Below the pieces are notes generated by a model that made no database searches, was not told the DNA's origin, and saw only the letters and a list, made by a program, of their open reading frames with translations. This document shows positions 48,578 through 57,451 of a stretch of 64,000 bases of DNA, one piece after another. The stretch is from Streptomyces sp. GESEQ-35 (GTDB taxonomy: Bacteria > Actinomycetota > Actinomycetes > Streptomycetales > Streptomycetaceae). Each line of letters opens with the position of its first letter. Within the stretch, counting starts at the first letter, position 1. The stretch lies in contig NZ_JAFFSX010000018.1 of the NCBI RefSeq assembly GCF_017948485.1, positions 150,220 to 214,219 of the forward strand, in the 5' to 3' direction. Both the position numbers and the translations under genes were made by a program.

Positions 48578-49390
48578 ATGCGCCAGTACTCTCGGGACCT
48601 GACCCCACCGTGGAAGAAGCCCAAACCTGTCCCCGAGGTCCCGGCCGATCCCGGTCTGGTGGTCGAGGAGCCCGGCACCGGTTTCTGCGGCGCGGTGATC
48701 CGCTGCGAGGCGGGCACGGTGACGTTGGAGGACCGCTTCGGCAAGCACCGGGTGTTTCCGCTGGAGCCGCGGGGGTTTCTGCTGGAGGGCAAGGTGGTGA
48801 CGCTCGTACGGCCTTCCGCTTCGGCTCCGGTACGTCCCACCCGTACGGCCTCCGGCTCGGTCGCCGTCCCCGGCGCACGCGCGCGTGTCGCCCGCGCCGG
48901 GCGCATCTACGTCGAGGGCCGGCACGACGCGGAACTCGTCGAGAAGGTCTGGGGCGACGACCTGCGCATCGAGGGCGTCGTCGTGGAGTACCTGGAGGGC
49001 ATCGACGACCTGCCGTCCATCGTGGCCGAATTCGCACCGGGCCCGGATGCCCGGCTGGGCGTGCTGGTGGACCACTTGGTGCCGGGCACGAAGGAGTGGC
49101 GCATCGCACAGGCGGTGACGAGCGAACACGCCCTGGTCGTCGGCCACCCGTACATCGACGTCTGGGAGGCCGTGAAGCCGTCCTCGCTGGGGATCGCGGG
49201 CTGGCCGCGGATCCCGCACGGGCAGGACTGGAAGACGGGGGTGTGCCGGGCACTGGGATGGCCGGAAAACACCGGTGCGGCCTGGCAGGGGATTCTCGGG
49301 CGAGTGGGGTCCTACCGGGACCTTGAGCCGGAGCTGCTGGGGAGGGTGGAGGAGCTGATCGACTTCGTCACGGGCAGCGGTGGGGCCTGA
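48578..49390 (+). CDS. DUF3097 family protein
   Basis: A 270-aa protein found widely in actinobacteria. After an N-terminal beta-rich part (CGAVIRCEAGTVTLEDRFGKHRVFPL) comes a segment with the look of a Toprim-type fold: IYVEGRHDAELVEKVWGDDLR (first acidic strand), GVVVEYLEGIDDLPSI, and LGVLVDHLVPGTKEWRIA with an acidic/His cluster. A nucleic-acid role is suggested only by that similarity. It starts at ATG 48578 and converges with hemW. Confidence 0.8.
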   Translation: MRQYSRDLTPPWKKPKPVPEVPADPGLVVEEPGTGFCGAVIRCEAGTVTLEDRFGKHRVFPLEPRGFLLEGKVVTLVRPSASAPVRPTRTASGSVAVPGARARVARAGRIYVEGRHDAELVEKVWGDDLRIEGVVVEYLEGIDDLPSIVAEFAPGPDARLGVLVDHLVPGTKEWRIAQAVTSEHALVVGHPYIDVWEAVKPSSLGIAGWPRIPHGQDWKTGVCRALGWPENTGAAWQGILGRVGSYRDLEPELLGRVEELIDFVTGSGGA

Positions 49391-49415
49391 CGCACCGATT
49401 CACCCGTCGTGGTGA

Positions 49416-50657
49416 TCAGTCCACCAAATCCCTGACCACCGCGTCCGCCAGCAACCGTCCCCGAAGCGTCAGCACGGCACGCCCCTCGTCATACGGTCGT
49501 TCCTGAAGCAGCCCTTCCGCGAGCGCCCGCCGAGCGGCCGCCAGCCCCTCCTCCCGCAGCAGCGACAGCGGCACGCCCTCCCGCAGCCGCAGCTCCAGCA
49601 GAACCCGCTCCACCCGACGGTCCTCGTCCGTCAGGATCTCCCGCCCCGCCCCGGGCGAGCGACCGGCGGCCAGCGCCCCCGCATAAGCCCCCGGATGCTT
49701 GACGTTCCACCACCGCACCCCGCCCACGTGCGAGTGCGCCCCCGGCCCGGCCCCCCACCAGTCGGCGCCCCGCCAGTACAGCTCGTTGTGCAGGCAGCGC
49801 CCCGCATCCGACGTCGCCCAGTTCGACACCTCGTACCACTCGAAGCCGGCCCCCGACAGCACCGACTCCGCGATCAGGTACCGGTCCGCGTGGACGTCGT
49901 CGTCGGTCATCGGAACCTCGCCCCGGCGGATGCGCCGAGCCAGCTGCGTGCCCTCCTCGACGATCAGTGCGTACGCCGAGACGTGGTCCGGTCCCGCGCC
50001 GATCGCCGCCTCCAGCGAGGCCCGCCAGTCGTCGTCCGACTCCCCCGGGGTGCCGTAGATCAGGTCCAGGTTGACGTGGCCGAAACCCGCCGCCCGGGCC
50101 TCCGCCACGCACGCCTCAGGACGTCCCGGAGTGTGCGTACGGTCCAGCACCCGCAGCACGTGCTGCTTCGCGCTCTGCATGCCGAAGGAGATCCGGTTGA
50201 AACCGCCCCGGCGGAGCGTGGCCAGATACGCGGGGTCCACCGACTCCGGGTTCGCCTCCGTCGTGATCTCGGCGTCGGGCGCCAGGCCGAACTCGTCCCG
50301 GATCGCGCCCAGCATGCGTACGAGATCGTCCGCGGCCAGCAGTGTCGGCGTACCGCCTCCGACGAAGACCGTCCGGACGGGGCGCGGATCGTTGCCCAGC
50401 ACCTTCCTCGCCAGCCGGACCTCGTCGATCAGGGTGTCGGCGTAGTTGTCGCGGGAGGCGAGGACGCCGCCCGTGCCGCGCAGCTCGGTCGCCGTGTACG
50501 TGTTGAAGTCGCAGTAGCCGCAGCGTGTGGCGCAGTACGGGACGTGCAGGTAGAACCCGAGGGGGCGGTCGGCGGCGCCGGCGAGCGCGGGGGCGGGCAG
50601 CGCGCCGTCGTCGGGGACGGGCTCGCCGTCGGGAAGTGCGGAAGGCATGCCTTCCAT
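49416..50657 (-). CDS. hemW: radical SAM heme chaperone HemW
   Basis: A 413-aa protein of the HemN-like group. The radical SAM cluster motif is YCATRCGYCDFNTY (CxxxCxxC), near 56-70. It lacks the N-terminal extension and extra Cys of true HemN and has the HemW-like C-terminal part, so a heme-chaperone role is favoured over coproporphyrinogen oxidation. Older annotation would be oxygen-independent coproporphyrinogen III oxidase. An ATG at 50648 is an alternative start. It is 18 bases after the osaC-like gene, same strand. Confidence 0.92.
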   Translation of the reverse strand: MEGMPSALPDGEPVPDDGALPAPALAGAADRPLGFYLHVPYCATRCGYCDFNTYTATELRGTGGVLASRDNYADTLIDEVRLARKVLGNDPRPVRTVFVGGGTPTLLAADDLVRMLGAIRDEFGLAPDAEITTEANPESVDPAYLATLRRGGFNRISFGMQSAKQHVLRVLDRTHTPGRPEACVAEARAAGFGHVNLDLIYGTPGESDDDWRASLEAAIGAGPDHVSAYALIVEEGTQLARRIRRGEVPMTDDDVHADRYLIAESVLSGAGFEWYEVSNWATSDAGRCLHNELYWRGADWWGAGPGAHSHVGGVRWWNVKHPGAYAGALAAGRSPGAGREILTDEDRRVERVLLELRLREGVPLSLLREEGLAAARRALAEGLLQERPYDEGRAVLTLRGRLLADAVVRDLVD

Positions 50658-50675
50658 TGTCCAGCACCGGCGCCG

Positions 50676-52562
50676 CTACTCGGCCTGGAGCACCAGCAGC
50701 GCCAGGTCGTCCTCCGGCGGTCCTCCCCCGAACTCGTGCACCATCCTCCGGATCCGCTCCGCGATCAGTTCGGCGCTGAGCCCCACGCACCCCGCCAGCG
50801 CCTCCGCCAGCCCGTCGCCGTCGTCGAACTGCCGTGAGCCGGAGCGCCGCTCCGTCACTCCGTCGGTCACACAGAGCAGGGTGTCGCCCGGGCGCAGCTC
50901 GAAGGTCTCGCAGCGGTATGTCTCGTCCTCGACGACGCCGAGGAGGGTCTGCGGGCGGGCGGTCGGACGGACGGAACCGTCCGGGCCGAGCAGCAGCGGC
51001 AGCGGATGGCCCGCGGACGCGAGCGTGCAGCGTACGCCGCCGTCGAAGGGGGCCAGTTCGCCGTACAACAGGGAGAGGAAGCGGGTCTGCGGGCCGTCGC
51101 CGGGGCCGATCGGCCGGCCGCCCGCCGCCACCAGCACGCGGGCCGCCGCGTCCGCGGCCTCGGTGGCGTCGTCGAGGAGGAGCTGGTTGAGGCGGTCGAG
51201 GACATCGGCGACGCCATAGCCCTCGCGGGCCAGCAGCCGCAACCACGGCCGGGCCAGGCCGATCACGACGGCGGCCTCGGGGCCCTTGCCCTGCACATCG
51301 CCGACCGCGAAGCACCAGCGGCCGTCGCCGGCCGGGAAGAGGTCGTAGAAGTCGCCGCTGGGTCCGCCCTTGTCGCAGGGTTCGTAGACGAGTGCGCTGT
51401 GCACGCCGGGGATCTCGGCGACGGCGCCGGGCAGCAGTCCGCGCTGGAGTACGGCGCTGATGGTGGCCTGGCGGGCGTACTGGCGGGCGGCGCCGATCGC
51501 GAGCGCCACCCGGCGGCCGAGGTCCTCGACGAGCCCGGTGATCTCGTCGGGGAAGCGGATCATCCCGGACCGTCCGATGACGAGCGTGCCGAGCGGCCGG
51601 CCGCCCGCGATCAGCCGGTACGCCAGCGCCGAGCCGCGCTCCGCGCGCGGACCGAGCGCGTCGCCGGGCCAGGGGTAGGAGACGGGACCGGAGCGGATGG
51701 GGTCGGGGGCACGCGGCGGGTCCTTCTCCAGGGCCCGGCGCAGGTCCTCGATGCGGTTCTCGCTGCTGTGCCAGACCCGGGCGAGCCGTGGCCCGGTTCC
51801 GGAGACCCCGTCGGACCAGCCTCCGCGCCCCGTCACCTCGTCCTCCAGCCACACCGCGCACCACTCGGCGAGGCGCGGCACGATCAGCTGTCCGGTGAGC
51901 GCGGCGACCAGGTCCTCGTCGAGCTGTCCGGCGAGCAGGTCGGAGGCCTCGGCGAGAAAGGACAGGGCGCCACGGTTGAGCCAGTCCCGGTCCCGCTCGG
52001 CCTGTAGCGGTTCGGGGGCCAGGAAGTCGGCGACGTGGAGGCTGCACTCCCCGTCGTACGCCCCGGGCGGCTCGGCGGGCAGTCGCGCCCACACCGTCTT
52101 GGCGCCCCGGCGGTAGGTGACGCCCCAGTCCTCCGAGAGCGCGGCGACGAGGCGCAGGCCACGGCCGAACTCCGGTGTCTCGTACGACGGTTCGCCGTCA
52201 CTGTCGCGCGGGGCGCGCGAGGGATGGTGGTCGGAGATCTCGACGACCAGGTCACCGGTCGCCGCTTCCAGCCGGCACACCAGCCCGACGTCGGTGCCGG
52301 CGTGCACGACGGCGTTGGTGACGAGTTCACTGACGACCACGACGGCGTCGTCGGCGAGCCGCACGGTGAGGTGTTCGGTGCCGGGCAGGCCCAGTTCGGT
52401 CCACTCTGCAAGTGCGGCACGCAGAAGTGCGCGGGCGGAGCCGGGCGCGAGGGGGCTTCCGCAGAGGGTCGTACTCACCTCCGCGCGCGGGTGCGGGCTC
52501 CCCGGCCCTTGTGCATCAGAGGCACGGGGGTCTGTCTCCCGTTGCATCGGAATGGCCCCCAT
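50676..52562 (-). CDS. osaC: OsaC-like SpoIIE phosphatase with anti-sigma-type kinase domain
   Basis: A 628-aa multidomain regulator. The ATG at 52562 has GGGGAG six bases upstream. An RsbW-like ATPase (VVVSELVTNAVVHAGTDVGL, about 60-140) is followed by a GAF-like sensor (about 185-370) and a PP2C/SpoIIE phosphatase (SGDFYDLFPAGDGRWCFAVGDVQGKG near 395, and CVTDGVTERR). This matches OsaC of S. coelicolor, which modulates SigB after osmotic stress. It is divergent from the osaA-like kinase, the same arrangement. Identification rests on domains plus context. Confidence 0.82.
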   Translation of the reverse strand: MGAIPMQRETDPRASDAQGPGSPHPRAEVSTTLCGSPLAPGSARALLRAALAEWTELGLPGTEHLTVRLADDAVVVVSELVTNAVVHAGTDVGLVCRLEAATGDLVVEISDHHPSRAPRDSDGEPSYETPEFGRGLRLVAALSEDWGVTYRRGAKTVWARLPAEPPGAYDGECSLHVADFLAPEPLQAERDRDWLNRGALSFLAEASDLLAGQLDEDLVAALTGQLIVPRLAEWCAVWLEDEVTGRGGWSDGVSGTGPRLARVWHSSENRIEDLRRALEKDPPRAPDPIRSGPVSYPWPGDALGPRAERGSALAYRLIAGGRPLGTLVIGRSGMIRFPDEITGLVEDLGRRVALAIGAARQYARQATISAVLQRGLLPGAVAEIPGVHSALVYEPCDKGGPSGDFYDLFPAGDGRWCFAVGDVQGKGPEAAVVIGLARPWLRLLAREGYGVADVLDRLNQLLLDDATEAADAAARVLVAAGGRPIGPGDGPQTRFLSLLYGELAPFDGGVRCTLASAGHPLPLLLGPDGSVRPTARPQTLLGVVEDETYRCETFELRPGDTLLCVTDGVTERRSGSRQFDDGDGLAEALAGCVGLSAELIAERIRRMVHEFGGGPPEDDLALLVLQAE

Positions 52563-52664
52563 GTCCAGCTCCCCGAGCAGTTCGGACGAATACACCTCGA
52601 TCGATGCGGACAGAGTGACAGACTGGCCACGCCCATAAGCGCCGAGTTACCGAAGTGGGCCGCC

Positions 52665-55600
52665 ATGAGTGAGAACAGTGCTACACGAGTGCTCGAAGAC
52701 GAACAGATTCGAGCATCGGATTTGCGCCCGCTGCTAGCCGCGATGACCGCCGCCCGGGACGGGGACTTCTCCAAGGTGCCGGAATCCGGCCATGGGCTGG
52801 TGGCCGAACTCGCCACCGTCTTCAACCAGATCATGGACCGCAGCAATCACTTCAACACGGAAGTGCAGCGCGTACGACGCGAGCTGGTCCGGCACGGCAG
52901 ACTCGACGAACGCCTCTCGGCAAGCCCCGGCCAGGGCGCCTGGACGTCCCGGGTCGACGAAGTGAACCAGCTGCTGGACGCCCTGGTGGCCCCGGCCGCG
53001 AACGCCACGCGCGTGCTGGACGCGGTGGCCGGCGGCGACCTCACCCAGCGGGTCGATCTGCACGACGGCAACCGGCAGTTGCGCGGTGATCTACGACGGC
53101 TCGGCCGGGCCGTGAACAAGATGGTCGACCAACTCTCCCTGTTCACCGGCGAGGTGACCCGCGTCGCCCGGGAGGTCGGCACCGAGGGGCGGCTCGGCGG
53201 ACGGGCCAAGGTGACCGGTCTGTCGGGCAGTTGGCGGGATGTCACCGAGGCGGTCAACACCATGGCGTCCCGGCTGACCGCCCAGGTGCGTGACATCGCC
53301 CTGGTGACCACGGCCGTGGCCCGCGGCGACCTGACCCGCACGGTCACGGTCGAGGCGACCGGTGAGCTGCTGGAGCTGAAGCTCACCGTGAACACGATGG
53401 TCGACCAGCTGTCGGCCTTCGCGGACGAGGTGACCCGCGTGGCCCGCGAGGTCGGCACCGAGGGGCAGTTGGGCGGGCGGGCGCAGGTGCGGGGCGTGTC
53501 CGGCGTCTGGAAAGACCTCACCGACAACGTCAACTTCATGGCGTCGAACCTGACTTCACAGGTCCGCAACATCGCCCAGGTCACCACCGCCGTGGCCAAC
53601 GGCGACCTGAGCCAGAAGATCACGGTGGACGCCCAGGGCGAGATCCTGGAGCTGAAGTCGACCATCAACACGATGGTGGACCAGCTCTCCGCCTTCGCCG
53701 ACGAAGTCACCCGCGTGGCCCGCGAGGTCGGCACCGAAGGAAACCTCGGCGGCCGGGCCCAGGTCCGCGGCGTGTCCGGCGTCTGGAAAGACCTCACCGA
53801 CAACGTCAACTTCATGGCCGACAACCTGACGTCCCAGGTGCGGAACATCGCCCTGGTGTCGACGGCCGTCGCCCAGGGCGACCTCGGCAAGAAGATCACG
53901 GTCGAGGCGAAGGGCGAGATCCTGGAGCTGAAGTCCACGATCAACACGATGGTCGACCAGCTCTCCGCCTTCGCCGACGAAGTCACCCGCGTGGCCCGCG
54001 AGGTCGGCACCGAAGGAAACCTCGGCGGCCAGGCGCAGGTCCGCGGCGTGTCCGGCGTCTGGAAAGACCTCACCGACAACGTCAACTTCATGGCGTTGAA
54101 CCTGACTTCACAGGTCCGCAACATCGCCCAGGTGACCACCGCCGTCGCCAACGGCGATCTCTCCAAGAAGATCACCGTCGACGCGCGCGGCGAGATCCTC
54201 GAACTGAAGGACACCGTCAACACGATGGTGGAGCAGCTGCGCGCCTTCGCCGACGAGGTCACCCGCGTCGCCCGCGAGGTCGGCACCGACGGCCGGCTCG
54301 GCGGACGTGCCCAGGTGCTGGGCGTCTCCGGCGTCTGGCGGGACCTGACGGACAACGTCAACTACATGGCCGACAACCTGACTTCGCAGGTGCGGAACAT
54401 CGCCCAGGTGACCACCGCCGTGGCCAACGGCGACCTCTCCAAGAAGATCGACGTGGACGCACGCGGCGAGATCCTGGAGCTGAAGACCGCCATCAACACG
54501 ATGGTCGACACCCTGTCCTCCTTCTCCTCCGAGGTCACACGGGTGGCCCGCGAGGTGGGCAGCGAGGGCCAACTCGGCGGCCAGGCCCGGGTGGAGGGCG
54601 TCTACGGCACCTGGAAGCGCCTGACGACGAACGTGAACGAACTCGCGTCGAACCTCACCACCCAGGTCCGCGCCATCGCCGAAGTGGCCTCCGCCGTGGC
54701 CCAGGGCGACATGTCCCGCTCGATCACCGTGGAGACCCAGGGCGAGGTCGCCGAGCTCAAGGACAACATCAACCTGATGGTGGCCAACCTCCGCGAGACG
54801 ACCCGCGCGAAGGACTGGCTGGAGTCCAACCTGGCCCGCCTCGCCGCCCTGATGCAGGGACACCGGGACCTGATGGAGGTCGCCGACCTGATCCTGCGCG
54901 AGCTGACCCCGCTGGTGAACGCCCAGTACGGCGCGTTCTTCCTGGCCGACCCGGAGGAGGACAGCGCGACCCTGCGCACCACCGTGCCCGCGAAGGGACT
55001 CGCGTTCATCGCCGGCTACGGCTCGGCCCAGGGCGCGACCGTCGACACGGGCGGCATGCCGGTGCACGGGCTGGTCCGCCAGGCGGCCCGCGAGCGGAAG
55101 CGGATCCTGGTGGAGGAGGCCCCGCCGGACTACATCAAGATCAACAGCGGGCTCGGCGAGGCCGCCCCGAGCAGCGTGGTCATCATCCCGATCCCCTTCG
55201 AGGACAAGCTCCTCGGCGTGATCGAGCTGGCGTCCTTCTCCCGCTTCTCCGACGTCCACCTCGCGTTCTTCGACCAGTTCGTGAACACCATCGGCGTCGC
55301 CATCAACACCATCATCGCCAACTCCCGCACCGAGTCCCTGCTCGGCGAGTCCCAGCGCCTCGCCATGCAGCTCCAGGAGCGCTCGGACGAACTCCAGATG
55401 CAGCAGGCGGAGTTGCAGCGCTCGAACGCCGAACTGGAGGAGAAAGCGGCCCTGTTGGCCACCTCGTCCCAGTACAAGTCCGAGTTCCTGGCGAACATGT
55501 CGCACGAACTGCGCACCCCGCTGAACTCCCTGCTGATCCTCGCCCGGCTGCTATCGGACAACCCGGACGGCCATCTCTCCGACCAGGAGGTCCAGTTCGC

Positions 55601-56813
55601 GACGACGATCCACCGCTCCGGATCGGACCTCCTGCAACTGATCAACGACATCCTCGACCTGTCGAAGATCGAGGCGGGCCGGATGGACGTACGCCCGAAG
55701 AAACTGCCGCTGATCAAGCTGCTCGACTACGTCCACGCCACCTTCCGCCCGCTCACCCTCGACCGCGGGCTGTCCTTCGAGGTGGCGGTCGGCGACGACG
55801 TGCCCCACGAGATGTACTCGGACGAGCAGCGGCTCCAGCAGATCCTGCGCAATCTGCTCTCCAACGCGATCAAGTTCACCGCGACCGGCCGCGTCGAACT
55901 GCGCGTCAGCCGGGTCAAGGACCCCGAGCACCAGTACGTCCGCGACACCGACGAGGTGATCGCCTTCGGTGTCTCGGACACCGGCATCGGTATCGCGCCG
56001 GAGAAACTCCCGGTGATCTTCGAGGCGTTCCAGCAGGCCGACGGCACCACCAACCGCAAATACGGCGGCACGGGACTGGGGCTGTCGATCAGCCGGGAGA
56101 TCGCCGGCCTGCTGGGCGGCCGTATCGTCGCCGAGAGCGAGCCCGGCAAGGGGTCCACCTTCACGTTGTACGTCCCTGTCGTCAGCCCCGGCCACTCGGC
56201 GACCGGACCGGTCCCCGAGAGCCGTCCGCTGCCGATGCCGGAGCAGCTGTCGGCCGAGCCGTACACCACGCACGAGCCCGTCGACAACTGGCCCACACCC
56301 ACCAAGCTGGAGGAGTGGAAGTCCGGCCGGGCGGGTCAAGTGCTGCCCGGGCGGCGGGTGTTGATCGTCGATGACGACATCCGCAACGTCTTCGCGCTCA
56401 CCCATGTGCTGGGCCGCGTCGGAATGCCCGTGCTGTACGCGGAGAACGGCCGCGAGGGCATCGAGACCCTGGAGCGCAACCCGGACGTCGAACTCGTCCT
56501 GATGGACATCATGATGCCGGAGATGGACGGCTACGAAACCATCTCCGCCATCCGCCGCACCCCCCGCTGGACGGGCCTGCCCATCGTCGCGCTGACCGCG
56601 AAGGCGATGCCGGGAGACCGCGAGAAGTCCATCGCGGGGGGCGCCAACGACTACGTCCCCAAGCCCGTCGACGTCGATCAGTTGCTGACCGTCGTCTGCG
56701 CCCTCCTTGATCCGGAGGGCGTGAGCGTCCGGCAGACCGAGGGCGATACGGAGACAGCAGTACCGGAACCGTACACGGCAGGGGAGGCCGCGGTTCCGCC
56801 GACTACCGAGTGA
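52665..56813 (+). CDS. osaA: OsaA-like hybrid histidine kinase with tandem HAMP repeats
   Basis: A 1382-aa cytoplasmic kinase. After about 160 residues with one more HAMP-like unit come six near-identical 92-aa HAMP repeats (163-714, each with EVTRVAREVG). Then a GAF domain (about 735-885), a coiled coil (about 890-940), the kinase core with His947 (SHELRTPLN), N box LLSNAIKFT near 1064, DTGIGI near 1105 and GGTGLGL near 1134, and a C-terminal receiver with Asp near 1282 (LMDIMMPEMDG). No membrane segment is seen. It matches OsaA of S. coelicolor, which acts in osmoadaptation with OsaB, encoded next to it. Confidence 0.85.
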   Translation: MSENSATRVLEDEQIRASDLRPLLAAMTAARDGDFSKVPESGHGLVAELATVFNQIMDRSNHFNTEVQRVRRELVRHGRLDERLSASPGQGAWTSRVDEVNQLLDALVAPAANATRVLDAVAGGDLTQRVDLHDGNRQLRGDLRRLGRAVNKMVDQLSLFTGEVTRVAREVGTEGRLGGRAKVTGLSGSWRDVTEAVNTMASRLTAQVRDIALVTTAVARGDLTRTVTVEATGELLELKLTVNTMVDQLSAFADEVTRVAREVGTEGQLGGRAQVRGVSGVWKDLTDNVNFMASNLTSQVRNIAQVTTAVANGDLSQKITVDAQGEILELKSTINTMVDQLSAFADEVTRVAREVGTEGNLGGRAQVRGVSGVWKDLTDNVNFMADNLTSQVRNIALVSTAVAQGDLGKKITVEAKGEILELKSTINTMVDQLSAFADEVTRVAREVGTEGNLGGQAQVRGVSGVWKDLTDNVNFMALNLTSQVRNIAQVTTAVANGDLSKKITVDARGEILELKDTVNTMVEQLRAFADEVTRVAREVGTDGRLGGRAQVLGVSGVWRDLTDNVNYMADNLTSQVRNIAQVTTAVANGDLSKKIDVDARGEILELKTAINTMVDTLSSFSSEVTRVAREVGSEGQLGGQARVEGVYGTWKRLTTNVNELASNLTTQVRAIAEVASAVAQGDMSRSITVETQGEVAELKDNINLMVANLRETTRAKDWLESNLARLAALMQGHRDLMEVADLILRELTPLVNAQYGAFFLADPEEDSATLRTTVPAKGLAFIAGYGSAQGATVDTGGMPVHGLVRQAARERKRILVEEAPPDYIKINSGLGEAAPSSVVIIPIPFEDKLLGVIELASFSRFSDVHLAFFDQFVNTIGVAINTIIANSRTESLLGESQRLAMQLQERSDELQMQQAELQRSNAELEEKAALLATSSQYKSEFLANMSHELRTPLNSLLILARLLSDNPDGHLSDQEVQFATTIHRSGSDLLQLINDILDLSKIEAGRMDVRPKKLPLIKLLDYVHATFRPLTLDRGLSFEVAVGDDVPHEMYSDEQRLQQILRNLLSNAIKFTATGRVELRVSRVKDPEHQYVRDTDEVIAFGVSDTGIGIAPEKLPVIFEAFQQADGTTNRKYGGTGLGLSISREIAGLLGGRIVAESEPGKGSTFTLYVPVVSPGHSATGPVPESRPLPMPEQLSAEPYTTHEPVDNWPTPTKLEEWKSGRAGQVLPGRRVLIVDDDIRNVFALTHVLGRVGMPVLYAENGREGIETLERNPDVELVLMDIMMPEMDGYETISAIRRTPRWTGLPIVALTAKAMPGDREKSIAGGANDYVPKPVDVDQLLTVVCALLDPEGVSVRQTEGDTETAVPEPYTAGEAAVPPTTE
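53151..54806 (+). repeat. six 276-bp tandem repeats inside osaA
   Basis: The codons for EVTRVAREVG recur at 53151, 53427, 53703, 53979, 54255 and 54531, exactly 276 bases apart. Copies 3 and 4 are almost identical at DNA level: 72 bases from 53681 and 53957 match without a change. They encode HAMP units and could change in number by recombination. Confidence 0.92.
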
Positions 56814-56825
56814 GGCACAGTCATC

Positions 56826-57380
56826 ATGAGCGCTGAGGCAACGACCGACGAGCGCGCCAACATCCTCCTGGTGGACGACATGGAGGACAACCTGATCGCG
56901 CTGGAGGCCGTCCTGGGGTCCCTCAACGAACCGCTCGTACGCGCGCGTTCGGGCGAGGAGGCGATGAAGGCGCTGCTGCGGCAGCAGTTCGCCCTCGTCC
57001 TGCTCGACGTCCGCATGCCGGGCATGGACGGGTTCGAGACCGCCGCGAACATCAAACGGCTCGACCAGACCAAGGACGTCCCCATCATCTTCCTGACGGG
57101 CGCGGAGGACGACTCCGGCTACGCCTTCCGCGGCTACGCCACCGGCGCCGCGGACTACCTGACGAAACCCTTCGACCCCTGGGTCCTACGAGCGAAGGTC
57201 AGCGTCTTCCTGGACCTGCACCGCAAGAACCGGCAGCTGGAGAAGCTGAGCGGGGAGGTGAGCACCCGACTGGCCGTACTGGAGGAGCACTTGGCAGGGG
57301 GCGACCCCACGGACAAGGCGACACTGTTGAGGCAGGTAAGAGAGCTACGTGAACTGGTGAACAGGGGCCGCACGTCCTGA
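56826..57380 (+). CDS. osaB: OsaB-like response regulator
   Basis: A 184-aa protein: a receiver domain (ILLVDDMEDN, phosphoacceptor Asp in LLDVRMPGMDG near 62, Lys in LTKPFDPW near 111) and a C-terminal coiled coil (about 130-180), without a DNA-binding domain. OsaB of S. coelicolor has the same layout and is needed for growth and development in high osmolyte. It starts 12 bases after osaA. Signal output is probably through protein contact, perhaps with OsaC or SigB regulators. Confidence 0.85.
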   Translation: MSAEATTDERANILLVDDMEDNLIALEAVLGSLNEPLVRARSGEEAMKALLRQQFALVLLDVRMPGMDGFETAANIKRLDQTKDVPIIFLTGAEDDSGYAFRGYATGAADYLTKPFDPWVLRAKVSVFLDLHRKNRQLEKLSGEVSTRLAVLEEHLAGGDPTDKATLLRQVRELRELVNRGRTS

Positions 57381-57383
57381 CCT

Positions 57384-57424
57384 AGGGGCGCGGGGAACTG
57401 CGCGACAAGCCACAACGGACCCGC
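57384..57424 (+). repeat. dispersed intergenic element, copy 7
   Basis: Begins three bases after the osaB stop as CCTAGGGGCGCGGGG and continues into the tail with one change (GACAAGCC). The left hairpin arm is missing, as in the long variant at 39.1 kb. It separates converging osaB and fadD. Confidence 0.85.
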
Positions 57425-57451
57425 GGCCGCCACACAGCCCCCCGCCACCCC

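Noticed and set aside
53151..54806. Regular repeats considered as CRISPR or a mobile array
   Set aside because: The 276-bp period is in frame and encodes HAMP units; there are no spacers or cas genes.
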